DNA of 64,000 nt from JACVRW01 sp963819115. Lineage in GTDB: Bacteria > Actinomycetota > Thermoleophilia > Solirubrobacterales > Thermoleophilaceae. The position numbers and the translations under genes were made by a program. Shown in pieces: positions 22,780 to 31,247 of the stretch (the stretch's first letter is position 1; each line of letters starts with the position of its first letter). The stretch is taken from NCBI GenBank assembly GCA_963819115.1, contig CAWFUR010000011.1, positions 1,736,001-1,800,000 of the forward strand, read 5' to 3'. The notes beneath the pieces were generated by a model. That model worked only from the letters and a program-made list of their open reading frames with translations, had not been told where the DNA came from and did no database searches.

Positions 22780-25671
22780 ATGGTCTCGCACTCGCTGGTC
22801 GGCCGTGAGGCCGAGCTGGCCCAGATCGACAGCGCTCTCGACGCTCTCGACTCGGGCGAGCTGGGCTGTCTGACGCTTGAGGGTGAGCCCGGGATAGGCA
22901 AGACACGGCTGCTCGCCGAGCTGCACCGGCGGTCTGAGGAGCGCGGCCACATAGTGCTCCGCGGCGCCGGCGCGGACTTCGAGACCAACGTGCCCTTCGG
23001 GGTCGCCGTCGACGCCTTCGACGCTTACCTGGCCGCGCACGACGAGGATGTCGCGGCGGGTCTGCCTGCCGACGTCCGCGCCGAGCTGGGGGACATCTTC
23101 CCCTCGCTGCGAACCGAGCAGAGCGTCGGCGCCACGACGGGCGACGAGCGCTACCGCGCGCACCGGGCGGTGCGCGTCCTGATCGAGCTGCTCGCCGCCG
23201 AGACTCCCGTGGTGATGATCCTGGACGACATCCACTGGGCCGACGACGCCTCGCTGGAGCTGATCCAGATCCTGCTGCGCCGCCCGCCCGGGGCCCGCGC
23301 GCTCCTGGCGCTTGGGTTCCGTCCAGCTCAGGCGCCTAGGCGCCTCAGCGCGGCGCTCGCCGCGACCGGCGTGAGGCGCGTCCCGCTCGGGCCGTTGACA
23401 CGCGAGGAGGTCGCGGAGCTGCTGGCGACGGACGCGACGGCGCCGACAATGCGGGCGATCTACGAGCAAGGTGGCGGCAACCCGTTCTACGTCGAGCAGC
23501 TCGCCCGCACGAGCGCCGGTCGCGGATCGGCCCACGGCGAGCCGCCCGCGGGCGCGGGGCCGGGCTCGATTCCGCCCGGCATCGCCGCATCCGTGGCGGA
23601 CGAGCTGGACTCGCTGCCAGCCGTGGCGCGGGTGATGCTCGAGTCTGCCGCGATCGCGGGCGATCCGTTCGAGCCGGACCTGGCCGCCGAGATCGCCGGG
23701 CTGAGCGCCGACGAGGGCCTGCTGCTGCTCGACGAGCTGCTGGCCGCGGACCTCGTGCGACCCACGGAGATGCCGCGCCGCTTCGCCTTCCGGCACCCGC
23801 TCCTGCGCCGAGCCGTCTACGAGGGGTCGCAGGGCGGCTGGCGGCTGGCTGCCCATGGGCGCGCCGCCGCAGCGCTCGCCTCGCGCGGAGCTGCTGCGAC
23901 GGTGCGAGCCCATCACGTCGAGCATGCGGCCCGACAGGGCGACGAGCACGCCATCGGGCTCCTCATCGAGGCCGGGCGGGCCAGCTCCAGGCGCGCGCCG
24001 GTGGTCGCGGCCCGCTGGTTCGAGGCGGCGCTGCGTCTGCTACCCAGCACCGACAGCGAACGGCACCGCGAAGTCCGCCGCGAGCTCGCGCAGGTGCTGC
24101 GCTCCTCCGGCCGACTCGAGCCGTGCAGGTCCGTCCTACTCGACGCGCTCGAGCTGGTCCCCGAGCCGGCGGACCCGGCGCGCATCGAGCTGACGACGAC
24201 CTGTGCCGCCGTCGAGCGCTGGCTGGGGCGTGACCGGGAGGCGCGCGCCCGGCTCACACAGGCGTGGGAGCAACTCGCCGAAAGCGACACTGCCGGGCGG
24301 TGCGCGCTTCAGATCGAGCTGGCGGTCGACGGGGTGTTCGAGCGCAACTTCGAGCGCGCGCTCGATGCGGGCCAGCAGGCGCTCGCCGGCGCCCGGTCGC
24401 TCTCGTCCTCCACACTGATCGGAGCAGCCGCCGCGGCGCTCTGCCTCACCGAGGCGGGGGCAGCCCGCGTCGCGCCGGCCCGGCAGCACCGCGCCGAGGC
24501 TGTCGCGATCCTCGACGAGCTCCCTGACGAGGACCTCTCTCAACAGCTCGACGCCCTCTACCACCTGGCCTGGGCGGAGAACTACCTGGAGCACTACGAC
24601 GCCGCGCTGGCTCACGTGGATCGGCTGATCGACATCGTGCGCAAGGGCGACGGCGCCCGCCCGCTCGTGCCAATGATGCTGGTCAAGTGCTACCCGCTCG
24701 AGACACTGGGACGGCTCGACGAGGCGGCCGAGCTGTGCGACGCGGCGGTTGAGGCCACGCGCCTCGACGATGCCGCCCATTTCCTTCCCTGGGCGCTGTT
24801 CGAGCGCGCCTGGGCGCACTACTACCTGGGGGACCTGGGCGATGCGATCGCCTGCGCGGAGGAGAGCATGCAGCTCTCGAACCGCAAGATCGGCGGAGCG
24901 GGTCCAAGCGCCGGGATCGGCCCGGCGTGGATACAAGCCTGTGCTCTGATCGAGTCGGACCGTCCGGAGCAAGCCGCGGAGCTCCTGCGCCCCCTCGCCG
25001 GCGAGGACATCGAGGGAGCCATGCCCGTCGAGCGCGGGTTCTTCTGGGAGACGCTCGCGCTAGCCGAGACCGGCGCCGGACGGCCGGAGCTCGCCGAGCC
25101 CTACATCGCGCGCTCGGAGGAGGACGCGGCGGCAACGGGGCTGGCCCTTCCGCGCGGCACGGCGCTGCGCGCGCGCGCGAGCCTCACGCTCGCGACGGGT
25201 GACCCGTCGCGCGCCGCTGAGCTCGCGGCCGAGAGCGTCGACGCATTCGCCTCGATAGGCGCGCGCATGGAGGTCGCGTTCAGCCGCAACCTGCACGGAC
25301 GCGCCCTCGCTGAGGCGGGCGCGCGCGAGGCGGCCGTATCCGTTCTCCGGAGGGCCGAGAGCGTGCTCGACGAATGCGGCTCCGTGCGCGAACGCGACGC
25401 CGCCCGGCGCCAGCTGCGAAAGCTCGGCGCCCGCGCCGAGGTCCGCGGCCCCGCCACTGGAGCCGAGTCCGGCGTCGCGGCACTCACGGGCCGCGAGCGC
25501 GAGATCGCCGACCTCGTCACCGACCGGCGGACCAACCGCGAGATCGCGAGAGAGCTCTTCCTCAGCGAGAAGACCATCGAATCCCATCTGCGCAACGTGT
25601 TTGTCAAGCTCGGCGCCTCGTCCCGCATAGAGGTGGCCCGCACCATCGAGCGGTCCCGAACCGAGGGCTGA
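22780..25671 (+). CDS. Large ATP-binding LuxR-family regulator (LAL/MalT-like)
   Basis: 963 residues. An AAA-type STAND ATPase occupies about 1-330: VGREAELAQID, Walker A GEPGIGKTRLL, Walker B VVMILDDIHWADD, and sensor segment GGGNPFYVEQLA. A long helical-repeat (TPR-like) region runs to about 880. The C-terminal LuxR HTH begins LTGREREIADLVTDRRTNRE and ends LRNVFVKLGASSRIEVA. Such proteins activate genes after binding an inducer and ATP. TATGCT lies 8 nt before the ATG, suggesting a leaderless transcript. The target may be the unknown downstream or upstream genes. Confidence 0.93.
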   Translation: MVSHSLVGREAELAQIDSALDALDSGELGCLTLEGEPGIGKTRLLAELHRRSEERGHIVLRGAGADFETNVPFGVAVDAFDAYLAAHDEDVAAGLPADVRAELGDIFPSLRTEQSVGATTGDERYRAHRAVRVLIELLAAETPVVMILDDIHWADDASLELIQILLRRPPGARALLALGFRPAQAPRRLSAALAATGVRRVPLGPLTREEVAELLATDATAPTMRAIYEQGGGNPFYVEQLARTSAGRGSAHGEPPAGAGPGSIPPGIAASVADELDSLPAVARVMLESAAIAGDPFEPDLAAEIAGLSADEGLLLLDELLAADLVRPTEMPRRFAFRHPLLRRAVYEGSQGGWRLAAHGRAAAALASRGAAATVRAHHVEHAARQGDEHAIGLLIEAGRASSRRAPVVAARWFEAALRLLPSTDSERHREVRRELAQVLRSSGRLEPCRSVLLDALELVPEPADPARIELTTTCAAVERWLGRDREARARLTQAWEQLAESDTAGRCALQIELAVDGVFERNFERALDAGQQALAGARSLSSSTLIGAAAAALCLTEAGAARVAPARQHRAEAVAILDELPDEDLSQQLDALYHLAWAENYLEHYDAALAHVDRLIDIVRKGDGARPLVPMMLVKCYPLETLGRLDEAAELCDAAVEATRLDDAAHFLPWALFERAWAHYYLGDLGDAIACAEESMQLSNRKIGGAGPSAGIGPAWIQACALIESDRPEQAAELLRPLAGEDIEGAMPVERGFFWETLALAETGAGRPELAEPYIARSEEDAAATGLALPRGTALRARASLTLATGDPSRAAELAAESVDAFASIGARMEVAFSRNLHGRALAEAGAREAAVSVLRRAESVLDECGSVRERDAARRQLRKLGARAEVRGPATGAESGVAALTGREREIADLVTDRRTNREIARELFLSEKTIESHLRNVFVKLGASSRIEVARTIERSRTEG

Positions 25672-25978
25672 GTCGCCTCGGACCGGCGCCGGCGGGCCGG
25701 GCGCGCGCTGCTCGCGTACCCTGCGAGCATGGAGCGAGTCGTCGTCGGCGGCCGATCGACAGCGTGGGCGCAGCGGGCGGCACGGAGCTGGCGTCAGACG
25801 AGTTGCGCTCCGCGCCGCGTTGCTCGCGCATCGCGATAGCGAGGAGGCACGCGGGCTCGGCAGCCTGATGCCGGACCAGGCCGGCATCGATCACGAGCGC
25901 TGGTTCTGCCGGTTGCGCGCGATCAGCGCGGGAAATACCCGGTTTAAGCTTTCGCGCTGCTTCGCGCTTTCTGAATGA
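25672..25978 (+). other. Gene-free stretch
   Basis: Between the LuxR-type regulator and tRNA-Pro. It contains a 36-codon frame at about 25731 and an open frame without a start reading SLMPDQAGIDHERWFCR; neither is convincing. It may be gene debris. No repeat copy or hairpin of note was seen. Confidence 0.4.
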
Positions 25979-26052
25979 TCGGGGCGACTGGATTTGAACC
26001 AGCGACCTTTCGGCCCCCAGCCGAATGCGCTACCAAACTGCGCCACGCCCCG
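25979..26052 (-). tRNA. tRNA-Pro (anticodon GGG)
   Basis: 74 nt. Acceptor CGGGGCG pairs with CGCCCCG, D-arm GGCGCAGTTTGGTAGC, anticodon loop CTGGGGG gives GGG, T-loop GGTTCAAATCC, discriminator A, no CCA encoded. Confidence 0.96.
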
Positions 26053-26155
26053 AAGCGACGGCGAGTGCAGTCTAGCTCCCGCGTGTCCAGCCTGAAATAC
26101 CTCTTGTACGATCGCCGCCCCTCGCACTCGCAACCGCTGGCCCGAAAGGACGTGC

Positions 26156-26971
26156 ATGAGTACCGAAGCACCCTCCCCCCTCCCCATCGTCTTCATCCAC
26201 GGGATGTGGATGACGCCGCTGAGCTGGGAGCACTGGGCCGAGCGCTACCGGGCTCGCGGCCACGAGGTGCACGCGCCGGCCTGGCCCGGACTCGAGGGTG
26301 ACATCGAGGAGCTGCGCCGCGATCCGGCGCCGCTCAGGGGCATCGGCGTCAAGGAGATCGTGGACCACTACGAGACGATCATCCGCGGGCTCGACCGCCC
26401 GCCGATCATCATCGGCCACTCCTTCGGCGGCCTTCACACGCAGATCCTCCTGGATCGCGGACTCGGCGCCGCCGGCACGGCACTCGGCACGGGCGCGCCG
26501 AAGGGCGTGCTGACCCTGCCGCCGTCCACGCTCCGCGCCGCCTGGCCCGCGCTCCGGAACCCGGCGAACCTGAAGAAGGAGACGCCGCTCACCCCGAAGC
26601 AGTTCCACTGGTGCTTCACCAACTCGCTCAGCCGCGAGGAGTCGGACAAGGTCTACGAGCGCTACTACATCCCCGGCGCGGCACGCCCCTTCTTCCAGGC
26701 CGGGCTGGCGAACTTCAATCCCAACGCCGTGACCAAGGTGAACTACACGAACCCGGACCGGGCGCCGCTGCTGCTGGTGACCGGAGCCGAGGACCGCATC
26801 TGCCCGCCGTCTGTGAACAAGGCCAACTTCGGGCACCAGAAGAAGGCACCGTCCGCCACCGACCACAGGGAGTACCCCGGCCGCTGCCACTTCCCGGGCC
26901 AGGATGGCTGGGAGGAGGTGGCCGACTTCATCCTCGAGTGGACCACGAGCCACGCGCGGACGAACGCGTGA
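26156..26971 (+). CDS. Alpha/beta hydrolase
   Basis: 271 residues with the alpha/beta-hydrolase fold. Oxyanion strand IVFIHGMWM, nucleophile elbow IIGHSFGGLH (Ser about residue 89), acid GAEDRICPP (Asp), and catalytic His in YPGRCHFPGQ. No signal peptide. The substrate is unknown; haloperoxidase-like or esterase are possible. Ribosome-binding GAAAGGA lies upstream with a -10 TACGAT about 50 nt before the start. The stop overlaps the start of the metallo-beta-lactamase-fold gene (GTGA), so the two form an operon. Confidence 0.88.
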   Translation: MSTEAPSPLPIVFIHGMWMTPLSWEHWAERYRARGHEVHAPAWPGLEGDIEELRRDPAPLRGIGVKEIVDHYETIIRGLDRPPIIIGHSFGGLHTQILLDRGLGAAGTALGTGAPKGVLTLPPSTLRAAWPALRNPANLKKETPLTPKQFHWCFTNSLSREESDKVYERYYIPGAARPFFQAGLANFNPNAVTKVNYTNPDRAPLLLVTGAEDRICPPSVNKANFGHQKKAPSATDHREYPGRCHFPGQDGWEEVADFILEWTTSHARTNA

Positions 26972-27762
26972 GCGGCGTCCGGGTAACCCACATCGGCGGG
27001 CCGACGGTCCTGATCGAGGTCGGCGGCTGGCGCCTGCTCACCGACCCGACGTTCGACCCACCGGGTAAGAGGTACTTCTTCGGCTGGGGCACGATGTCGC
27101 GCAAGCTGGCGGGGCCGGCGATCGCCGCCGCCGACCTGGGACAGATCGACGCGGTGTTGCTGAGCCACGACCACCACGACGACAACCTCGACCCCGCCGG
27201 GCGTGCGCTCCTGCCCTCCGCCGGCGTGGTGGTGACCACCGCGCCCGGGGCGAAGCGGCTCGGCGGTTCGGCCCGCGGGCTGGAGCCGTGGCAGACCACA
27301 AGGCTCGAGGCACCGGATCGGCCGGCCATCGAGATCACCGCCACGCCGTGCCGCCATGGCCCGCCGCTGAGTCACCCCATAGTCGGCGACGTGGTGGGCT
27401 TCGCGCTGCGCTGGGACGGCCAGGAGCACGGCGTGCTCTGGATCTCGGGCGACACCGTCCTCTACGACGGCGTTCGCGAGGTGGCCGGTCGTCTCGAGGT
27501 GGACACCGCGCTCCTGCACCTCGGCGGCGTGCAGTTCCCCGTTTCGGGACCCCTGCGCTACACCATGACCGCCAAGGACGCGGTGGAGCTGTGCGGCCTC
27601 ATTCACCCGCGCACGGTGATCCCGATCCACTACGAGGGGTGGAAGCACTTCCGCCAGGGGCGCGAGGCGATCGAGCGCGAGTTCGCGCAGGCGCCCGAGG
27701 CGTTCCGCCAGAGCGTCCGCTGGCTGCCCATCGGCGACGGAGTGGACCTCACCGCCGCGTGA
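26968..27762 (+). CDS. MBL-fold metal-dependent hydrolase
   Basis: 264 residues from GTG. Metal ligands include the signature LLSHDHHDDNLD (His-x-His-x-Asp-type), His in CRHGPPLSH, Asp in WISGDTVLYDG and a late His in VIPIHYEGW. This matches the UlaG/YycJ-like beta-lactamase superfamily branch rather than true lactamases; likely substrates are phosphoesters, lactones or amides. It is translationally coupled to the alpha/beta hydrolase. Confidence 0.87.
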   Translation: MSGVRVTHIGGPTVLIEVGGWRLLTDPTFDPPGKRYFFGWGTMSRKLAGPAIAAADLGQIDAVLLSHDHHDDNLDPAGRALLPSAGVVVTTAPGAKRLGGSARGLEPWQTTRLEAPDRPAIEITATPCRHGPPLSHPIVGDVVGFALRWDGQEHGVLWISGDTVLYDGVREVAGRLEVDTALLHLGGVQFPVSGPLRYTMTAKDAVELCGLIHPRTVIPIHYEGWKHFRQGREAIEREFAQAPEAFRQSVRWLPIGDGVDLTAA

Positions 27763-27794
27763 CCAAACGCACACCCCGGACTTCGGGCCGTGAA

Positions 27795-29355
27795 TCAGGT
27801 TGCGCCGAGCGGGCGGAGGGCGGGCGTGTCGCGCCCGCCCTCGATGGCGAACAGCTGCACGGTGTTCGCGCCCTCGCGGAGCGAGTCTTCGGGAATCATC
27901 ATGGTGAAGAGGCGAGGCGAGGTTTGATCCAGGGCGATCGCGGGCGCGGTCGCCTGGATCAGCCCGTTGACCGCGACCGCGAGGTCGAGCGGGGCGCTGC
28001 TTCCGGGACCTGCCAATCGGCCGGTCACCTTCACCGGCGGGGACTGCGAGTCGAGCCGGACAGCGCGGAAACGCTCGGGGGAGTCGAGCGCCGCGCGCAG
28101 GGCGCCTGCGGGCAACGCCGGCCATTGCGCGGCGGGGGTGCCGTGCAGTTCGCGGTGCGGTCCGATCCCGAACGGACTGAGCGACCTGCCGAACAGCTTC
28201 AGCTTCAACCGCAGGGAAGCCGCGGCGAGGCGACGGAGCGACTTCGGGCCCAGCGCGGACATACGTGCCGTTGCGCGCGACCATCAGGGTCGAACGCGGG
28301 ATCCGCCGCGCCGAGGGCCCGAACACCGATCGCCCCTCGACGCGCCAGCTCGGACGGATCCGGGCGATTTTCGCGATCGTCGGCAGGATGTCGAAGTTGC
28401 GGACGTGACGGCGGTCGATCCGTCCCGCGCGCTCGAAGGGCAGCTTCACGAAGAGCGGCTTCAGGGCGATGTCGCCAACGTTGAGGCGGTCGACGTTGCG
28501 GCCATCGTGACCCGGCCGTCCGTAGCCCTCGCCGTGGTCGGCTGTGATGACGATCAGAGAGCGGTCATAGAGACCGGTGGCGTGCAGCTTGTCGAGCGCA
28601 TGCCCGAGCAGACGATCGGCGAGCTCGACCTGCAGCAGGTGCCGCTGATACTTCTGCTCGCTCAGCCACGGGATTGAGCCCCAGTCCTCCCTGGTCACCA
28701 CGTTCTCGCTCGGCCCGTCGTAGTAGGTGTGTCCCGACGGCAGATAGACCCAGGGCGGATGCGGGAACAGCACGTGCTTGAAGTAGAACGTCGGGCGTCG
28801 CGATGGGCGGAAGCGCTCGAGCCAGTCCATGAACCGCTCCGGCCGGCCCGCCTGAAGCTCGAGCTCGATCGACTCGCTGGTCTGCGGGCGCACGTTCGGG
28901 CAGAGCCGCTTCGGGCAGAAGCTCGTTCCCTCCTCGCCGGCCTCCACGTGGTACCGGTGGCCGAGCAGCGTGAAGAGGTTGTTCGGATGCTTCGCGTAGT
29001 TGGGCTTCGCGAAGCGCCAGGAGGTTCGGCTGGTGAAGATCTCTCGAAACGCACGCCCGGTCTCGTCGACGGAGGTGGTCGCATAGGGGAACCAGGTCGA
29101 GTCGGCCGCGAGGCGAGCGAATGCCGGGTAGCGAACGCCGTCGATCCGGCTGTGGGCGTTCAACAGCGAGTTGGTCGGGAAGGCGTCGAAGACGATCAGC
29201 ACCACGGGCGGGCGCCGGGCGGCCGCGGCTCCTGCCCTCTGCGCCGACCCGGCCGATGTACCGATGAGCCCGAGCGCGCACCACGCCACCATGGCTGCAG
29301 TGGCGGCGACCCACGCGGCAGGCCGCATCGGGAACCGGAGATAGCTCGTCCTCAT
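27795..29355 (-). pseudogene. Sulfatase/alkaline-phosphatase superfamily protein, frame broken near its end
   Basis: From ATG at 29355 a frame of about 364 codons encodes a signal or anchor helix (about 11-35), then the metal and nucleophile strand VVLIVFDAFPTNSLL, and metal-binding ITADHGEGYG. Near 28262 the frame must shift (one extra or two missing bases) to enter the frame that ends at 27795, where the tail begins SALGPKSLRRLAAA. The joined product would be about 519 residues. It resembles membrane-linked sulfatase-like transferases acting on cell-surface polymers. The catalytic core is intact even without the tail. Sequence error is an alternative. It is divergent from the glycosyltransferase, which may share its pathway. 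Confidence 0.7.
27816..27842 (+). terminator. Possible terminator of the hydrolase operon
   Basis: GAGGGCGGGCG and CGCCCGCCCTC pair perfectly (11 bp) around TGTCG, 54 nt after the MBL-fold gene stop. It lies in the last codons of the opposing sulfatase-like gene, so it may be a coincidence of GC-rich coding sequence. Confidence 0.35.
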
Positions 29356-29491
29356 ATTGGGCGAGGACCCTAAATCGTTCGACGGTTACTGTGCGCCGTA
29401 CGGCCGTCCCACCCTGGCGCACCTGCTCGCGCGTCCCGGGTAGGTTGCTCAAGATGCGCCGATTGCTCCCACTACTCGCGATCGAGCGCCC

Positions 29492-31060
29492 GTGATCGCG
29501 TCGAGAACTTCCCTGGTCCAGCGCCCGGCCACGGTGGAACGTCTGGACTCGTCGATCATCACCTCGCGCCGCGCCGCGCTGGTCGCACTAGCCGCCCTGA
29601 CCGTCGCCGCGTTTCTCCTGCGCCGCAAGGGGATGGGTGACAGCCTCTTCGAGGACGAGCTGTTCACATACGACGACCTGCACGGCTACGGGTTGGCCGA
29701 GATGCTCCAGCGGGTCACGGGAGGCGCGGAGAACGGCCCGCCCCTCTACTTCGTGCTCGGCTGGGCAACGATGAAGCTCGGCGACCCGACCGTCCTCATT
29801 CGCCTCCCCTCTCTGGTCTTCGGTACCGCCACGGTCCCCGTGATCTACCTGCTGGGCGAGCGCGTCGCGGGCCGGTCGGCGGGATTGCTGGCCGCCTCTC
29901 TCACCGCCTTCAGCCCTCTTGCCATCTACTTCTCGTCCGAGGCTCGTCCCTATGCGACGCTCATGTGCCTCGTCGCGCTCTCAACGCTGACGCTCCTCGT
30001 CGCATTGGAGAGGCAGCAGGCGGTCTGGTGGGGGGTGTTCTCCATTGCCTCCGTCGGGGCCCTCTATACGCATTACACGGCGATCCCGGTGATCGGAGTG
30101 CAGGGCGCGTGGGCCCTGTGGGCCCACCGGGACCGCGCGCGGCCAGTGCTGCTCGCCTACCTCGCAATGGCAGCCGCGTGCCTTGTCTGGCTTCCGGTCG
30201 TCCACGTTCACGACGTGCTCCGGAACCTGTCGTTCACCGGGTGGCCCTTCCCACTTTCGTTCCACTCGTTCACACGCGGGACCGTGAAGCTGATCCCTGG
30301 ATATGAGCGAATGGGCCTCGCCGACGTCCCCGGGCGGTTCGCCACGTATCTCTTCGTGAGCGCGGTCGCGATCGCCCTCTTTGGATTCATGACCCGAGTC
30401 GCGCGACGCCGTGTCGCGGACCTGCCGCCGATGGTGTCGAAGAGGCTCGTCCTCGTGCTTGCCCTGACGCTTTCCGCGCCCGTTGGCCTCCTTGTGTACA
30501 GCGCCGTTGGGCCCGACATCTACACACCACGGCACCTGCTTGCGTCGTTCCCTGCGGCCGTCGTTCTGCTCGGAGCTCTCGTGACCGCCCTGCCGCGTCC
30601 GCTCGCGTTCGCGTCCACCGGCGCCCTGCTCGTCGCGTTGAGCATCGGGGTGGTGGGAGCGCTTGACCCCGACCATGCCCGTCCGCCGCTCAAGCCCGCC
30701 GCGCACTACCTCGACTCCAAGGCCGCTCCGACGGATCCCGTGGTGGAGTTCGTATTCCTTGGAGGACGAGGCCTGTTCACGCACCATCTCGCGATCAACT
30801 TCCAGAGGCCGCACCCGGTGTATCAGCTGGGGTTCCTCATTCCGAAGCCGCCCGGATTCTGGAACGTGGTGAAGGGCAAGCCGCGTTTCTTCGTGGTCGA
30901 GGCCTGGGGGAGCACTCCCAACCATCATCCGCTTCCGGCGAGCGTGCAGCGGCGCTTTCGGCTCGCGGAACTGCGCGGGTGGAGGGGCAGACCAGCGGTG
31001 GCGGTGTTCGAGTACCGCGCCGTCCCTTCAAGCGGGCGAAGGGAATCGAACCCTTACTAA
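29492..31060 (+). CDS. Membrane glycosyltransferase, GT39/ArnT-like
   Basis: 522 residues with 10-12 membrane helices. The first external loop has the acidic pair SLFEDELFTYDDLHG expected of GT-C enzymes that use polyprenyl-phosphate sugars; later come GPPLYFVLGW and SSEARPYATLM, which are typical of the PMT_2 (GT39-like) group. It should add a sugar to a lipid or protein at the outer face of the membrane. The last ten residues (SSGRRESNPY) and the stop are encoded by the antisense of tRNA-Gly, so the original 3' end was probably lost. GTG start. Confidence 0.85.
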   Translation: MIASRTSLVQRPATVERLDSSIITSRRAALVALAALTVAAFLLRRKGMGDSLFEDELFTYDDLHGYGLAEMLQRVTGGAENGPPLYFVLGWATMKLGDPTVLIRLPSLVFGTATVPVIYLLGERVAGRSAGLLAASLTAFSPLAIYFSSEARPYATLMCLVALSTLTLLVALERQQAVWWGVFSIASVGALYTHYTAIPVIGVQGAWALWAHRDRARPVLLAYLAMAAACLVWLPVVHVHDVLRNLSFTGWPFPLSFHSFTRGTVKLIPGYERMGLADVPGRFATYLFVSAVAIALFGFMTRVARRRVADLPPMVSKRLVLVLALTLSAPVGLLVYSAVGPDIYTPRHLLASFPAAVVLLGALVTALPRPLAFASTGALLVALSIGVVGALDPDHARPPLKPAAHYLDSKAAPTDPVVEFVFLGGRGLFTHHLAINFQRPHPVYQLGFLIPKPPGFWNVVKGKPRFFVVEAWGSTPNHHPLPASVQRRFRLAELRGWRGRPAVAVFEYRAVPSSGRRESNPY

Positions 31061-31101
31061 GAGCTTGGAAGGCTCTTGTGCAACCACTACACCACGCCCG
31101 C
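31031..31101 (-). tRNA. tRNA-Gly (anticodon TCC)
   Basis: 71 nt. Acceptor GCGGGCG pairs with CGCCCGC, D-arm GGTGTAGTGGTTGCAC, anticodon loop CTTCCAA gives TCC, T-loop GGTTCGATTCC, discriminator T, no CCA. Its 3' end overlaps the last 30 nt of the glycosyltransferase gene on the other strand. Confidence 0.95.
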
Positions 31102-31247
31102 GAGGCACTTCGATGATAGGTCCTATCTGTCCCGAATGAGATTCGGGGTTGGACCCTCACCACCTGGTTCTTCGTCCGTCCCCGCCCCATCCTTGAGGCG
31201 GGTACCGACCTGCGCGGGTGGCGTTGGCGGTCCCATAGAGTCGGCGC

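Noticed and set aside
25731..25841. 36-codon frame after the LuxR-type regulator
   Set aside because: Short, without homology I recognise and with an Arg-rich end; treated as non-coding.
27808..27820. AGCGGGCGGAGGG resembling the tRNA-Gly 3' end (AGCGGGCGAAGGG), a possible left end of an island
   Set aside because: Only 12 of 13 bases agree and the match stops there; this is easily expected by chance in such GC-rich sequence.
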